From: Cladorrhinum sp. PSN259
Lineage: Eukaryota > Ascomycota > Sordariomycetes > Sordariales > Podosporaceae
DNA: 64,000 nt
NCBI GenBank assembly: GCA_033725935.1
Contig: MU867123.1
Coordinates: 1 to 64,000 of the forward strand
Direction: 5' to 3'
Positions 40,684 to 51,599 of this stretch are shown here, in pieces. Position 1 is the first letter of the stretch, and each line of letters starts with the position of its first letter. The translations under genes were made by a program, and so were the position numbers. The notes beneath the pieces are model-generated. The model was not told the origin of the DNA, ran no database searches, and worked only from the letters and a program-made list of their open reading frames with translations.

Positions 40684-43456
40684 ATGTCGTTCTTTCCAAG
40701 AATGCTCCTCTGGAGCACACTCCTTCTTTCGGGCATCTTTGGGCATGTCGATGCCAGACCACAAAACGAACCAAGCTCTCTTTCAGTGAGAGAGAATGCA
40801 GGTGGAAGAGACAACTCGACAAGACCTTGCGGGTATATTTTTGATGAGGTCGGGAGATTTTTGGACGACGGTAGGTTTCATCCCTAGAACAAGCTAGAAA
40901 CAACCGAGCAGCTGACATCCTCAAGGTCTCTACCCCGTCTTTGGCGCAGGCGAGGTTTACGCCTGCCTCATCGCGGTCCCGTTTGTCCCCGATGTCGCGC
41001 TCCGCTTCATCGATTACTACAACACCACTTTGCAGTTCCAGAGCACTCTTGCGTACCTCCGATATCCCACGGCCGAATACCAACAGCCAGCCATCGATGT
41101 CATTGCCGAGCTCGGGCGTGTGAAGCAAAAGGTGCTCGCCAACCAGTATCAGAGGCAGCTGGATTTTGAGTATGACATCCACTCTATTGTTCTGGCAATG
41201 CACGACAACCACGTGTCGCTCAGCTTCGGCATCACGGCGCCATTCATCTTTGCAAGCTCCGTCGACATCGTATCGGCCTCCTTGGACGGAAAGGCTCTGC
41301 CGCAGCCCTACCTCAAGCAGGACATCATCCAGGCAAGAGACGAGGGGTGGGCATGGCAGCCTTCCCCGATCGTCAGCATTAACGGTGTCGAGGCCATCGA
41401 TTACTTGACCCGATTTGCCAAACAGCACTCGTTCGGAAACCTCGAGGACCACGCCGACTGGAACGACTTGTTTGAGCACCCCGCCAATGACGTCCAGGGT
41501 TTCTACGGAACGTGGGGAGGCAACGTTCTGTTCTATCCCGGAGTTGGTGTTGAGGATGATGGCATCAGGCTCAAGCTCGCCAATAATACCGAAGTCAATG
41601 ATGGGCAGTGGCTGGCCTTCTTGAACATGCTTGTCAGGCCGGGTCCCCTGGAAACTGCTGGTGACTTTTACAACTACTTCGTCCTCGGCCTGGAACCCCC
41701 TTCGGCTGATGATGAGGAGGAGGATGATGATTCTGAAGGGGGTGACCATGGATTCTTCGACATCTCCCCAGTCATACCAACTCCCGACAGAGACCTTTGG
41801 GCTTATGAGAGTGAGGATGCTTACCCGGCGGCCGACATTGCTCAGGAAAACCTCGCAGTCACGGCAGGAGGCGTTGTCACGGCTTACTTCCATGAAGACG
41901 TTGGGATTCTTTCTCTTCCATCCTTCCAACAGTTCCCCGAAGAGGCCAAGAACTACAGCGCAACCGTCCAGAAATTCATCACGCAGGCGGAAAAGAAGAA
42001 TACCAAAAAGATCATCATTGATGTCCAACAGAACCGTGGAGGCTCAGTCGGCCTCGCCTTTGACACCTTCCGCCGCTTCTTCCCCGAAGAACCGAGCAAC
42101 CTGCCCTGGACCTGGGCGGGAAGCCGCAGGCGAAGCCATCCACTCGGCGACGATATGGGAACCGAGATGACAGAATGGTACAACAAGCTCCCCGAGGACG
42201 ACTTTGACATCTGGGCCGAAGCAGCCAACGAGTTTGTCATCTCGACCAGGATCAACGCCCTGACAAACAAGACGTTCGCCAACTGGGGAGAGTACAGCCC
42301 TTCCCCGACCAGCAACTACCGTGGCGATCACTGGTCCAACGTTGAGAGGTACAATCTGTTCAGCGACGAGTTCCTCTACTCGGCCTTTAGCTCCGAGGCT
42401 GCCGAGGACGATCCGTACGGATTCGGATTGAACCCCATCGTCACCAAGCAGATCTGGAAGGCCGATGAGATTGTCATTCTCACCGACGGCTTGTGCTCGT
42501 CGGCGTGCTCCATGTTCGTCAACATGATGACCCAGGCCGGTGTGCGAACCGTTGTTGCAGGCGGCCGCCCCGAGACCGGTCCAATGCAAGCAGTGGCCGG
42601 CAGCCGTGGTTCCCGTGCCTATTCCGCCAACATCCTTGACTTCATCATGAAGTTTCTCAAGCAGGACCTCGAATCCAAGAGCACCCTGATCCCCACCATC
42701 CCCCAAGACTTTGACACGCGAGACTCTGGCATCTGGGTTCAGAATGCCGCCTTCAACCTCCGAGATGAGATTCTGAAGCCAGACTTTGACGCAGACCCCA
42801 ACGATCAGCACCTCCCCAGACAGTTCCAGTACGAGGCCGCCCACTGCCGCATCTTTTACACGGTCAAGAGCATCTACAACATGACGCAGCTCTGGAGCGA
42901 CGTGGCCAAGGCAGCGTGGACGAACCCGGCCCTCTGCGTCGCAGGCTCAACCGGCTACGCCGACTTGCCCAACCAGCCTGCCACTTCACTGCCTCCTCCA
43001 CGACTCCCGATTCACCAGACCGGCGTCGTCAACACGACCAGGGGCTCTTCGGATGGGGACAACCAAAGCTTCAACGAGGGAGATATCGTCGCGGGTATCA
43101 AACGCAAGACCGAGGCAATCAAGATATGCGGAAAGAATAATGCATGCGCGGGGGATTTCGAATGCAGGAAGGTCAGGGTGGCCAACAAATGCGGCGCCGG
43201 AGCGAAGCCCAAAGCGGAATTCATTGGATACTGCCTGCCGCCCTGCTCGGTCTCCGCCTCTGCTGACTCGGCAGCCTCCTGTGGCCAGTACGTTGCAGAC
43301 TCCAAGGGCTTCTCGGGCCTCTCGTGCAGAGCGAAAACCTCCATCGAAGCCAAAGGGAGGTCGCAGGTTATCGGGTGCTGCACGCCTAGTTTTGTCAGGG
43401 CGGTCTCAAGTGACCTCTGCGTCAAGATTGCTCCTACTAATGCTACCAGTACTTGA
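40684..43456 (+). CDS. Secreted S41-family peptidase
   Basis: Two exons, 40684-40870 and 40926-43456 (905 residues); the 55-nt intron has GTAGGT, GCTGAC branch and AAG. The signal peptide is MSFFPRMLLWSTLLLSG with cleavage near VDA. A conserved fungal N-terminal region (CGYIFDEVGRFL) precedes the protease core. The core has KKIIIDVQQNRGGSVGLAFD near 425 and ILTDGLCSSACSMFVNMM near 585, where the Ser in the CSSAC block is the likely nucleophile, as in CPAF-like/tail-specific proteases. An Asp/Glu-rich loop (DDEEEDDDSEGG) lies near residue 325. The C-terminal 100 residues are Cys-rich (about ten Cys), perhaps a substrate or wall module. Relatives include peptidases in ustiloxin-type clusters, but no such cluster is seen here. 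Confidence 0.85.
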
Positions 43457-44506
43457 TCTGTTTTTTGATGAATTTGCATTTATTTGTGGAGAAATGAGTA
43501 GAGATTAGATAGAAAGATGTATATACCCAACCACCCCTGAATATGATTTTGAGTTTTGTTTACAATCAAGTGCCCCCTTCTTTTTCCTCGGCGTCGACTT
43601 TACCCTCTCTTTCACAACGTCGTACTCCGTTGACCATCGGATATCCGATGACCGCGCCAAATGTCCAGTCCGAAGGGTTCGTCATCTTTTTCCCCCCCAC
43701 TGAGATGCAGGGGCGGAAGACGAGGCCGGCGACTTTAGCCTAGACCCGCAAATTCCAAGACTTTCTATATGCGAGGACAACAACACTGATTAAGGAGAAG
43801 ACGCAATTTAAGCTTCTCTCTTAAATGAACATCATATTGCTCTTCGGATATTGTGCGAGTCCACCCCGCTCCTCGGGATCGGTTGTGCCTTGTTCCTTGC
43901 ATTGAGCGGCATTTCGGGAGCAGAAGGATTTGTTTGCAGATATCTCACATTTAGTGACTTTTTGGTAATAATAACAGAGATCACAGGATTGGGACTGAGA
44001 TGGGAATAAAAGTTGTTGTTCAAACTGAGATTAAAGGCTTGTTGGAAGCTGTTGAATAAACAACAACCACCCCGAACCGCCGTATGATGTATATCCCATC
44101 TTGTTAATTTTTCCGACTGCCGGACATCTAGACCATTATCCACCCCCGGACGATTCATATCCAGGCGCCACCATCTGCAGTGATACCACCGGGGAGCCGA
44201 CCACTCAAAAAGCCTCAATTACAAAACCTATTTCCCACGGCTGAGACCTAAAACACCCTTCAACCGTTCACGCTTACCGAGAATAGAAGTAACAAACAGC
44301 AGAATAAACATGTATCAATTGATCGGGACGATCAGCCGGAAAGGAAAGAGAATGCACTTCTCGCATCATCCCGGATAAAACAAGGGTTGACCGCTGAAGA
44401 TGTATATATCTGACGGGTCCTTCACCATGACGGACCGAGGTCCACGCCTTCTAGTCTCTTCTTCTCTCTGTCCTCCACTTGCCAAGTTTAGGTACTCACC
44501 GTCAAA
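43457..44506. other. Intergenic
   Basis: 3' flank of the peptidase gene and promoter of the AA8 gene, with a TATATAT box at 44403-44409. No gene is supported. Confidence 0.5.
44403..44409 (+). promoter_or_regulatory. TATA box of the AA8 gene
   Basis: TATATAT about 100 bp upstream of the ATG at 44507. Confidence 0.5.
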
Positions 44507-45191
44507 ATGGGTCTCCTCCAGCTCGCTACCGCCGCTCTCGTCCTCAGCACCGGCGCCCTCGCGGCCCCATACAGGGACCCAGCAACCAACGTCACCTACT
44601 CGGAGTACGTCACGCCCGAGAAGATCGCCATCCGCATCGCCATCCCCGACACGGCCACTCAAGATGCCCCCTACGATGTCCTCCTCCAACTCCAAGCTCC
44701 CAAGGCCGTTGGTTGGGCCGGTATTGCCTGGGGCGGTTCCATGGTGAACAATCCCCTTACGGTTGCCTGGGCAAGCGGCACAAGAGCCATCCTCTCAAGC
44801 CGTCGTGCCACGTATGTTATCCATCCTCCCCCCTCCATCCTTATGCATTTTCCATACTAATGATACTACTCAAAGAGCCCGCACCTACCCCCAAGCATAC
44901 ACGGGCGTGAAATACGTCATCCTCCCGGGAACCGTCAGCAACGGCACCCACTGGACCCTCAACACCCTCATCACTGGTGTCAGCAGGTTCGACACCACCA
45001 AGCTCAACCCGGCCAGCAACGCCGTGGTGCTGGCCTACGCCCAGTCTGCCACTCCGCCCACGGAGCCGGCGAATAATCTCACTCGGTTCGGAATTCACAA
45101 TTCCAGGGGCAAGTACAATCATGATTTTGGGGCTGCCAAGATTAAGGATTTTGAGGCTCAGGTTCAGAAGATTGCGAGCTTGCCTGCTTAA
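44507..45191 (+). CDS. Secreted single-domain AA8 cytochrome (CDH-type heme domain)
   Basis: Two exons, 44507-44811 and 44876-45191 (206 residues); the 64-nt intron has GTATGT, CTAAT branch and AAG. A signal peptide (MGLLQLATAALVLSTGALA) leads to a beta-sandwich with the family marks WAGIAWGGSM and a late RFGIH. Met79 and His176 are 97 residues apart, close to the Met/His heme-ligand spacing in cellobiose dehydrogenase cytochrome domains, so they are the likely axial ligands. There is no flavin dehydrogenase domain, CBM or membrane anchor. AA8 proteins pass single electrons outside the cell, for example to LPMOs; an LPMO-like gene follows 1 kb downstream on the same strand. Confidence 0.85.
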
Positions 45192-46157
45192 ATTCTGGAT
45201 TGGATTGGTGTGAGAAAGGTATGAAGGGATGGAGTTGAGGAAACAAGAAACAAGGGTGGTGGGGGTCTGGTGAGGAATGGAGCGGAACATGACGGGAGGG
45301 AGAGTGATGAGTGATGACTGAATAGTGTGTGATATACGTACATTTATATGAATAACAAGATGGGGGCTATTCTCAATCTTATTATCTGCCATTATTTTGT
45401 TCTCTAGTTTCAAAACCATGATCCTGCTATGAGCTTTGGATATCAACACTTCTATCCCAACACCGCATATGGCATTGTGTCTTGCCAGATTGTAAACCAT
45501 ATTTACCTCTGCCCACTGCAGGGCAATCACGAGTTACCTATCCTGGTAATCTTCAATATCTAAAGTACACTATGAATTTCAGTTTGCTGCCTCTGGTTCG
45601 ACCGTGCTTTCTTGAATGCTTCAAACGGAGCAGTATGGATACACTGCATCCTATGAAACTGCAATATCACCATCAACCTGTTCCCTGGTCTCATCGAATG
45701 CCCCCCAACTTCCAATGCAGGCCGATCTCATCGCCGCAATACCATCCCCATCATCGCCACCAATCCCAATCAAAAGTCCCAAATACAACATCATCCCGCA
45801 ACAGAATTCCAAATACCTGCTTTGTTGTCTATCTCCAACACATTGACCTCTCGGAACAAGTTTGCCGAGGGGTCGGTAATAAACGAGACATTCTACCCCA
45901 GAGCAAGGCATATGAATCCAGGGGAATCATTGGTTGATTGGCTGCTAGGGTCTACATATCATTAGGCAAAACGAGATCCGGAGCGGTTGAGTGCCGCCGT
46001 CGCATTTGTTCCCCATCTGCCGTAGATCACCGCACTGTTAACAAAGTCCGACGTCGATGATCACAAAAGACCTTATATATACCTTGTCTTGTACCCCTTT
46101 TGTTTTTTTAACGGGATCGAGAACCAACCGATCTACTCAAACAACTTAGCAGCCACC
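45192..46157. other. Intergenic between AA8 and LPMO genes
   Basis: No supported gene. Short frames at 45482-45937 lack motifs. A TATATATA box is at 46073-46081. Confidence 0.5.
46073..46081 (+). promoter_or_regulatory. TATA box of the LPMO gene
   Basis: TTATATATA about 80 bp upstream of the ATG at 46158. Confidence 0.55.
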
Positions 46158-46834
46158 ATGCAACTCCCAACCCTCCTTCTCGCCCTCCTGGGCACATCGG
46201 TATCAGCTCACGGAATCGTCCAGAAACCAGCCATAACCCGCCAACCCGGCAACGCAACCGCCGCCGCCTGCGGCCAAGCAATGGTAAACTTTTACAAGCA
46301 AGACGAGACCTCGTACCCCGAAGCCTTCCTCCGCAGCAACGCCCGCCCGGCCGGATACGACGCCAAGAAATGCAACCTCTGGCTCTGCAAGGGCTACCAG
46401 TTTGCCGACAACACTGCCAATGTGCAATCTTACAAGGCCGGCGACGTTGTCAATCTCGAAGTCTTCATTCGTATCCCGCACAAGGGCTACGCCAACGTCT
46501 CGGTGGTTGATACCACCACCAACTCAATCGTGGGCACGCCGTTGATTGAGTGGAAGGACAACTACGCGGCGAGCAACAAGCCGCCTGCTGATCAGGTCAA
46601 GTTTGGGGTCAAGATTCCCGAGGGGTTGGACACCAAGTGTGCGACTGCTGGTACTTGCGTAAGTTTACTTCTCTCGGGGATACTGGAGATGATGTGTGTG
46701 CTAACGGAGATGAACAGGTCATCCAATGGCATTGGTTCGGCGCTGGCCAGACTTACCAGAGCTGCATTGACTTTGCCGTTGCTCCTGCTCCTGCTGCTCC
46801 TGCTGCTCCTGCAATCAGGGGGAGGAGATATTAG
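46158..46834 (+). CDS. AA16-like lytic polysaccharide monooxygenase
   Basis: Two exons, 46158-46658 and 46718-46834 (205 residues); the 59-nt intron has GTAAGT, CTAAC branch and CAG, phase 0. The start AGCCACCATG is a strong context. The signal peptide MQLPTLLLALLGTSVSA ends just before His18, which becomes the N-terminal His of the copper brace; His108 (RIPHKGYANVSVV) fits the second ligand and Tyr180 (QTYQSC) the axial residue. CNLWLC, CVIQWHWFG and SCIDF complete a pattern close to AA16 enzymes as I remember them; AA10- or AA11-type is less likely. The tail is a short Ala/Pro stretch without a CBM. Copper LPMOs cut crystalline polysaccharides oxidatively, needing an electron donor such as the AA8 protein next door. 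Confidence 0.82.
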
Positions 46835-47611
46835 ATGCCGGGTCATGTCACAAAACTCGGATTTATGGAAAAAGGAATCTGGTGCAGCCTCAGTTGTAAC
46901 AATATCCAATAAAGTTGACATCAATCCATTCCAGCCATGCTTGATGAATTTGTGCAGCGGCATTCCACCGTGAGGTTGACCTTGCCCAACCACAGCCAAA
47001 TGCGCGATACCTAGGTGCCAATTGGTAAAAGCCACAGTAAATAAACTATTTAAATGTCCAGGACCTTTGTGTTCCATGTTGAAGATCTTTAACCCGTTTA
47101 TCCCAAATCGGTTGGGTTTTAAGCTACGGCGATCGACCTCACTGAAGACCCCCCAACCGGCATTCAATACAGTGACTTTTATCTTCAATCCACATTTGCT
47201 GCAACCCTTTTTTTATTTTACAAACAACATTCGCAATTGACTCACACCAGAAATAAACAATCCATTATTTCTTTTGTTCTTTTCATGTTTGAATAAAAAT
47301 AGCATCACCACACAAGAAATAAAACAATCGGATTCGTTGTTCAACCTTGCAGGTTGGTGAGTACCGCCCCACAGCAGGCGATTTGTGTGTCGCAGCGACC
47401 GTCCATTGTCAACCACTCGTTGAACACCAAGCCAGGTCCGCGACAAGGGCCCGATTCGCTGGGCGCTTGTTTCACAAGTTGCTGCTCATTCTTAAAGCTT
47501 ACGACGACCGCCCTTTTTGTAACCACTGGAATTCAGCTTCTCAAATCTTTCGTGTCTTTTGGTCATTTCTATTTCTTTTTCTTTCATTCTTTTTGGTGAT
47601 TTTTAAACAAA
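46835..47611. other. Intergenic
   Basis: 3' flank of the LPMO gene and upstream region of the membrane-protein gene; nothing else is supported. Confidence 0.5.
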
Positions 47612-48632
47612 ATGGTGTTTGCAGGTAGAAGCTGCACCGAGGTTCCCGATGCCGTGCCGTCAGATGCTGGCATTGCAGGCGCTGGCGTAAGTTACAATTT
47701 CACTTACCAAAATTCTGGTAAGGTAATTTTCATGTATTGAACACAAACTGACAAAAAAACAGGTCCTCCTCTCATCAACAATCACGGCAACCCTCGCCCT
47801 CCTAATGTCCGGCAGCCTAATCCTCCAAGACTGCTGTTCTTCCCCCCGCTCTCGATGTAGCAAACCATCCGTAGTCCGGCGGAAGCTACTAAACGGCTAC
47901 TCGGATCAGCAAATCCTCGTCGGAATCGGCTTGCAGAGCGTCGGCCTCGTCACGTCGAACCGCATCGTTCCTTACCACTTTTTTCTAATCTGGATGATGG
48001 CGCTGCTCTCGATGGCCACGCACAACGCAGCGCTGCTGACGCTGGTGCACGACTTCAAGCGGGACGTGGTGCTCAGGTGGATGCGCCAGCTGCTCATGTT
48101 TGCCAACCTGGCGCTGTCGTGCGTTTACGGAGTGTATATCCTGCAGAGCAAGATGAAGGATCTGCCGGATACCTTGCCCATTGCTTGCGTTTGGACGAGG
48201 GAGTTGCCGTCGGATACTACTACAAGGAAGGGGCTGGGAGGACTGGATGTTGTGGGCACCATCGTGGCTATGGCGGGGAATGTGGTGATATTCGGGTTGG
48301 CGACCTGGTACTTGCAGAGTCGGAGGCAAAAGTATTTCAGGGCGGTTCAGATTGGCGGCTTGGTGTTGATGGCGGGGATTGCGATTGGGGCCATGACGAG
48401 GGCGTATTTGCTGTCACAGGCGTTTGGCAAGCCCGATGTCAAGCTGAGTGATGAAGGGGAGAAGACGTGGAGTTTCGGACAGCTGCTGGGCATGTTGATG
48501 CTTCTTTTGCCTGTCATTTCTGTCATTGAGATCAAACGGGGGGAGATCTCGGTTGCGCCGCCAGTGGAGGATGATGACGAGAAGGGGTTGTTGGGGTCTG
48601 ATACGGAAATGACGGCTGGTGGGAGGGTTTGA
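47612..48632 (+). CDS. Multi-pass membrane protein, hypothetical
   Basis: Two exons, 47612-47686 and 47763-48632 (314 residues); the 76-nt intron has GTAAGT and CAG, phase 0. The chain has about six or seven hydrophobic segments (for example VLLSSTITATLALLMSG, FFLIWMMALLSMATHNAAL, LLMFANLALSCVYGVYI, VVGTIVAMAGNVVIFGLATW, GLVLMAGIAIGAM, LLGMLMLLLPVISV). A GYSDQQILVGIGLQSVGL motif after a Cys-rich loop is shared with many fungal hypothetical membrane proteins of this topology. The tail is acidic (EDDDEKGLLG). No transporter or receptor family can be named with confidence. Confidence 0.75.
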
Positions 48633-49562
48633 TGGCTGGCGTTTGGTAGAATGACATAGAGTTTGCATTTATAATACCCTAGTTTTCATGTTGTGTTTTG
48701 GCTTTTAACACTGCTCTGAAGTGCAATGCCAGACAAGATAAAGAGTTATCAGAGTTCAAGTGTGTGTAATATCCACATCTGTCAGACATGTCTGATTCAG
48801 TGCCATTGTCTTTGGAAATATAACCACTACATACCGTAGACTTCAGAGCAGATTTCCCTGCTCGCGGAACTTGGAGTCTGCATAATCAATTTAATACATC
48901 CCCCAAGCCCACAAGATACCACAAGCAGCCCCAAACCGACCAATACTCTACTCCAACATTGATGGTGCATTCGAGAAATCATTCGGCATGTCCCTCCCGA
49001 GTCCAACATGTGGAGGTGAAGAATCAATATATATCCTTTGTTGACATCCCGCCAAGGTTCTGAAGAATCCAACACCGACACCAGAGCAGAGTCAGCAAGA
49101 TGGTCGCGGCGAATAGTTGAGATTCAGTGACAGAAGGTTGATATTGAGGGAAAGGAACAATGTATGTCTAGTAAATATCTATCCATCAACACAGTACTGA
49201 CCATCAGCGTGCTTTGCATTGCACACTTTCTACCAGTCAAACACAAGGTGTACAGTGACCTACCTATTGTACCAATTGGGTAATTCCCCATCCGTCGAAA
49301 TCTGTCCAATAGGATGTCTCGTATATGCACCTCATGCATCTCGAAAAACCCTGGAAGCCTGCTGACCGAACCAATCGGCGATCCACTCTCGTCCTCCAAG
49401 ACAATCGCTAAGCCACCTTGGGACGCCGAAGCTTTTTCTCGACGGTTCCACACATGAGAGGATATCCACACCGTTGGAGCGGTCTACGTTCCATCGTTTT
49501 TGTTTGTTCTTTTGACGAATCTCCACAGCCACTCCCGACTTAGAGTTTCTACCACGACCGCC
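48633..49562. other. Intergenic
   Basis: Flank between the membrane-protein gene and HET gene 3. Short minus-strand frames have no motif. Confidence 0.5.
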
Positions 49563-51599
49563 ATGAGACTTTTGAGGACTGATACGCTTGAGCTTGTTGA
49601 ATTCCAGGGGCGGGTACCTCCATATGTGATTCTTTCGCATACGTGGGGGCCGGAAGAGGTCTCGTTTCAGGATCTTTCGTTGTTGGGCAAATCAGCACTC
49701 AAGAAAAAAGCCGGATATGATAAGATTGTGGGATGCTGTGCCAGAGCCGTGGAGGATGGGTATCAATACGTGTGGATAGATACATGCTGGTCAGTGCCTT
49801 ATCAAAGTAACACGTAAAATGTAGTCTAACGTGATTGGCACAGCATCGACAAGACAAGCAGCGCCGAACTGTCAGAAGCGATCAACTCCATGTACAGATG
49901 GTACCAGGAGGCGCACATCTGTTATGCATACATGGCCGATGTCACTCTCGATACACCACCACCCAGCGATGCTGCATCCATGACCACCTGGTCGTCAACC
50001 TCTGGAAGATCAACCCCTACTCCAAAGAGAGACCTAGCATCCCCACACTCAGATACACGCAAGATACCCATCCGGAGTATACCGTCTCTTTTGAGGGACT
50101 ACGACAAACTTCCCCGGACGTTCGAGAACTCGAGATGGTTCACCCGCGGCTGGACCCTTCAAGAGCTCATTGCACCACCCCTGGTAGAATTCTACTCGCA
50201 CGACTGGCAAGAGATCGGCACCAAGTATTCCCTCAGACACGTCATCTCAAAAGTCACCGGCATCGACATTCGCGTGTTGGAAGGAGCCGACCCTTCAACC
50301 TGTCACGTTGCCGAACGCATGTCGTGGGCAGCCAACCGCCAAACCACTAGAGTCGAGGATGCAGCTTACTGCCTCCTCGGTATCTTCAAAGTCCACATGC
50401 CACTCATCTACGGCGAGGGTCAACGGGCCTTTTACCGGCTCCAAAAGGAAATAATGAAAACAACAGAAGACTACACCATGCTCGCCTGGGGATTGTCCAA
50501 ATTTCTGAGCAACAAGCACCACTGGAAGGGACTATCAAACAGCATCAACGACGAGCCCCGACGTCCGCTGGCAGACAGTCCCAACGATTTCGAGGAACAT
50601 AACCGTTCTTCAACATCTGGGTGGAAATACTCGCGTTTATTCCCCGACGCAAGCCATGTTGTGGCAGCCCAGCTGGGCCCATCATTGGACGAGACCCCGC
50701 CGCTCATCACCTCGCGCGGATTACGGCTCACCCTTTTACTCAGATCTTCAAAAACAAGACCGGGAGACGTGCACGCCTACATAAACTGCAAGACCTCCCG
50801 CCCGGGGCCCTCCTCCTCTCAAAGCAAAACCCCCTTATCCCCCGTCTGCCTCGTAATACGCCGCCAGGCCTCCTCTTCGGGGACGACGTCTATCTACACG
50901 GGCTCCTCGGACCCAAACGGGGCGTTTGTCCTGCTGGACTCGTCGAAGGAGCTATCGCAATTCACCAGACAAACAATCTACCTCTCGACCTCGACGCTCG
51001 ACGACGAGGCGACCTCGAATCTGAGGATCCACTCGCTGTCGCGCAACTTGTACATCCTCGACAAACCCCCTCCGTTGCGAGCCGGGGAGGTCGTTGCGCT
51101 CTCAAAGGCCTCCTGGAAGATCACGTCCTGCTTCTCGCACGCGGTAGGTTCCGGCGCGGGCCACGCGCACTACGAGGTGCCCCGCAAGTTTGACAGCGCG
51201 AGGCTGTTCGCGCCCTTTGATCTGCCGCCTTCCTCCGTTCGCCTGTTTGCGTTTGAGCAGCCGCAGCCGCAAGGAAGTGTGGAAAATACCTTTGGGATAG
51301 TGATAGGGAACGGGTGGTGCGATGTCGTTCCGCTCGCCGATGAGGGGTTCAAGAGTCAGTGGGGCGTCTTGGTGTCAAACGGGGTCTGGAACGAGCGGAA
51401 CGCGATGCGGTACATTGAGATGGCGGCGGGGAGCAACGGGAGGATATGGGAGAGCGAGGAGGAAGGCAAGGACAGAGTGGTCAAGAGGATTGGGTTTGCT
51501 GGGCTGGAAGTGGGCGTGAAGCTGAAGAAGGTCAGGAGGGAGGATGTTAATTGCGAGAGTGCCATCAAGATTTTGTGGAGCGTCAATTGGGCGTCATGA
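49563..51599 (+). CDS. HET domain protein 3 (HET-D/E type)
   Basis: Two exons, 49563-49789 and 49844-51599 (660 residues); the 54-nt intron has GTCAGT, CTAAC branch and CAG, joining C-C-IDK in the HET motif. The domain is right at the N-terminus: MRLLRTDTLELVEF, YVILSHTWGPEEVSFQD, YVWIDTCCIDKTSSAELSEAINSMYRWY and WFTRGWTLQELIAP. This layout is that of the HET-D/HET-E/HET-R class, in which the HET domain is followed by NACHT and WD40. Here only RTTRVEDAAYCLLGIF and GEGQRAFYRLQKEIMK (the usual post-HET region) and an unassigned C-terminal region follow, with no NACHT or WD40. It is probably a stand-alone cell-death effector that other receptors may trigger. Confidence 0.88.

Noticed and set aside
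40682..42028. 448-codon minus-strand frame
   Set aside because: Antisense to the S41 peptidase, whose signal peptide, intron and catalytic motifs support the plus strand.
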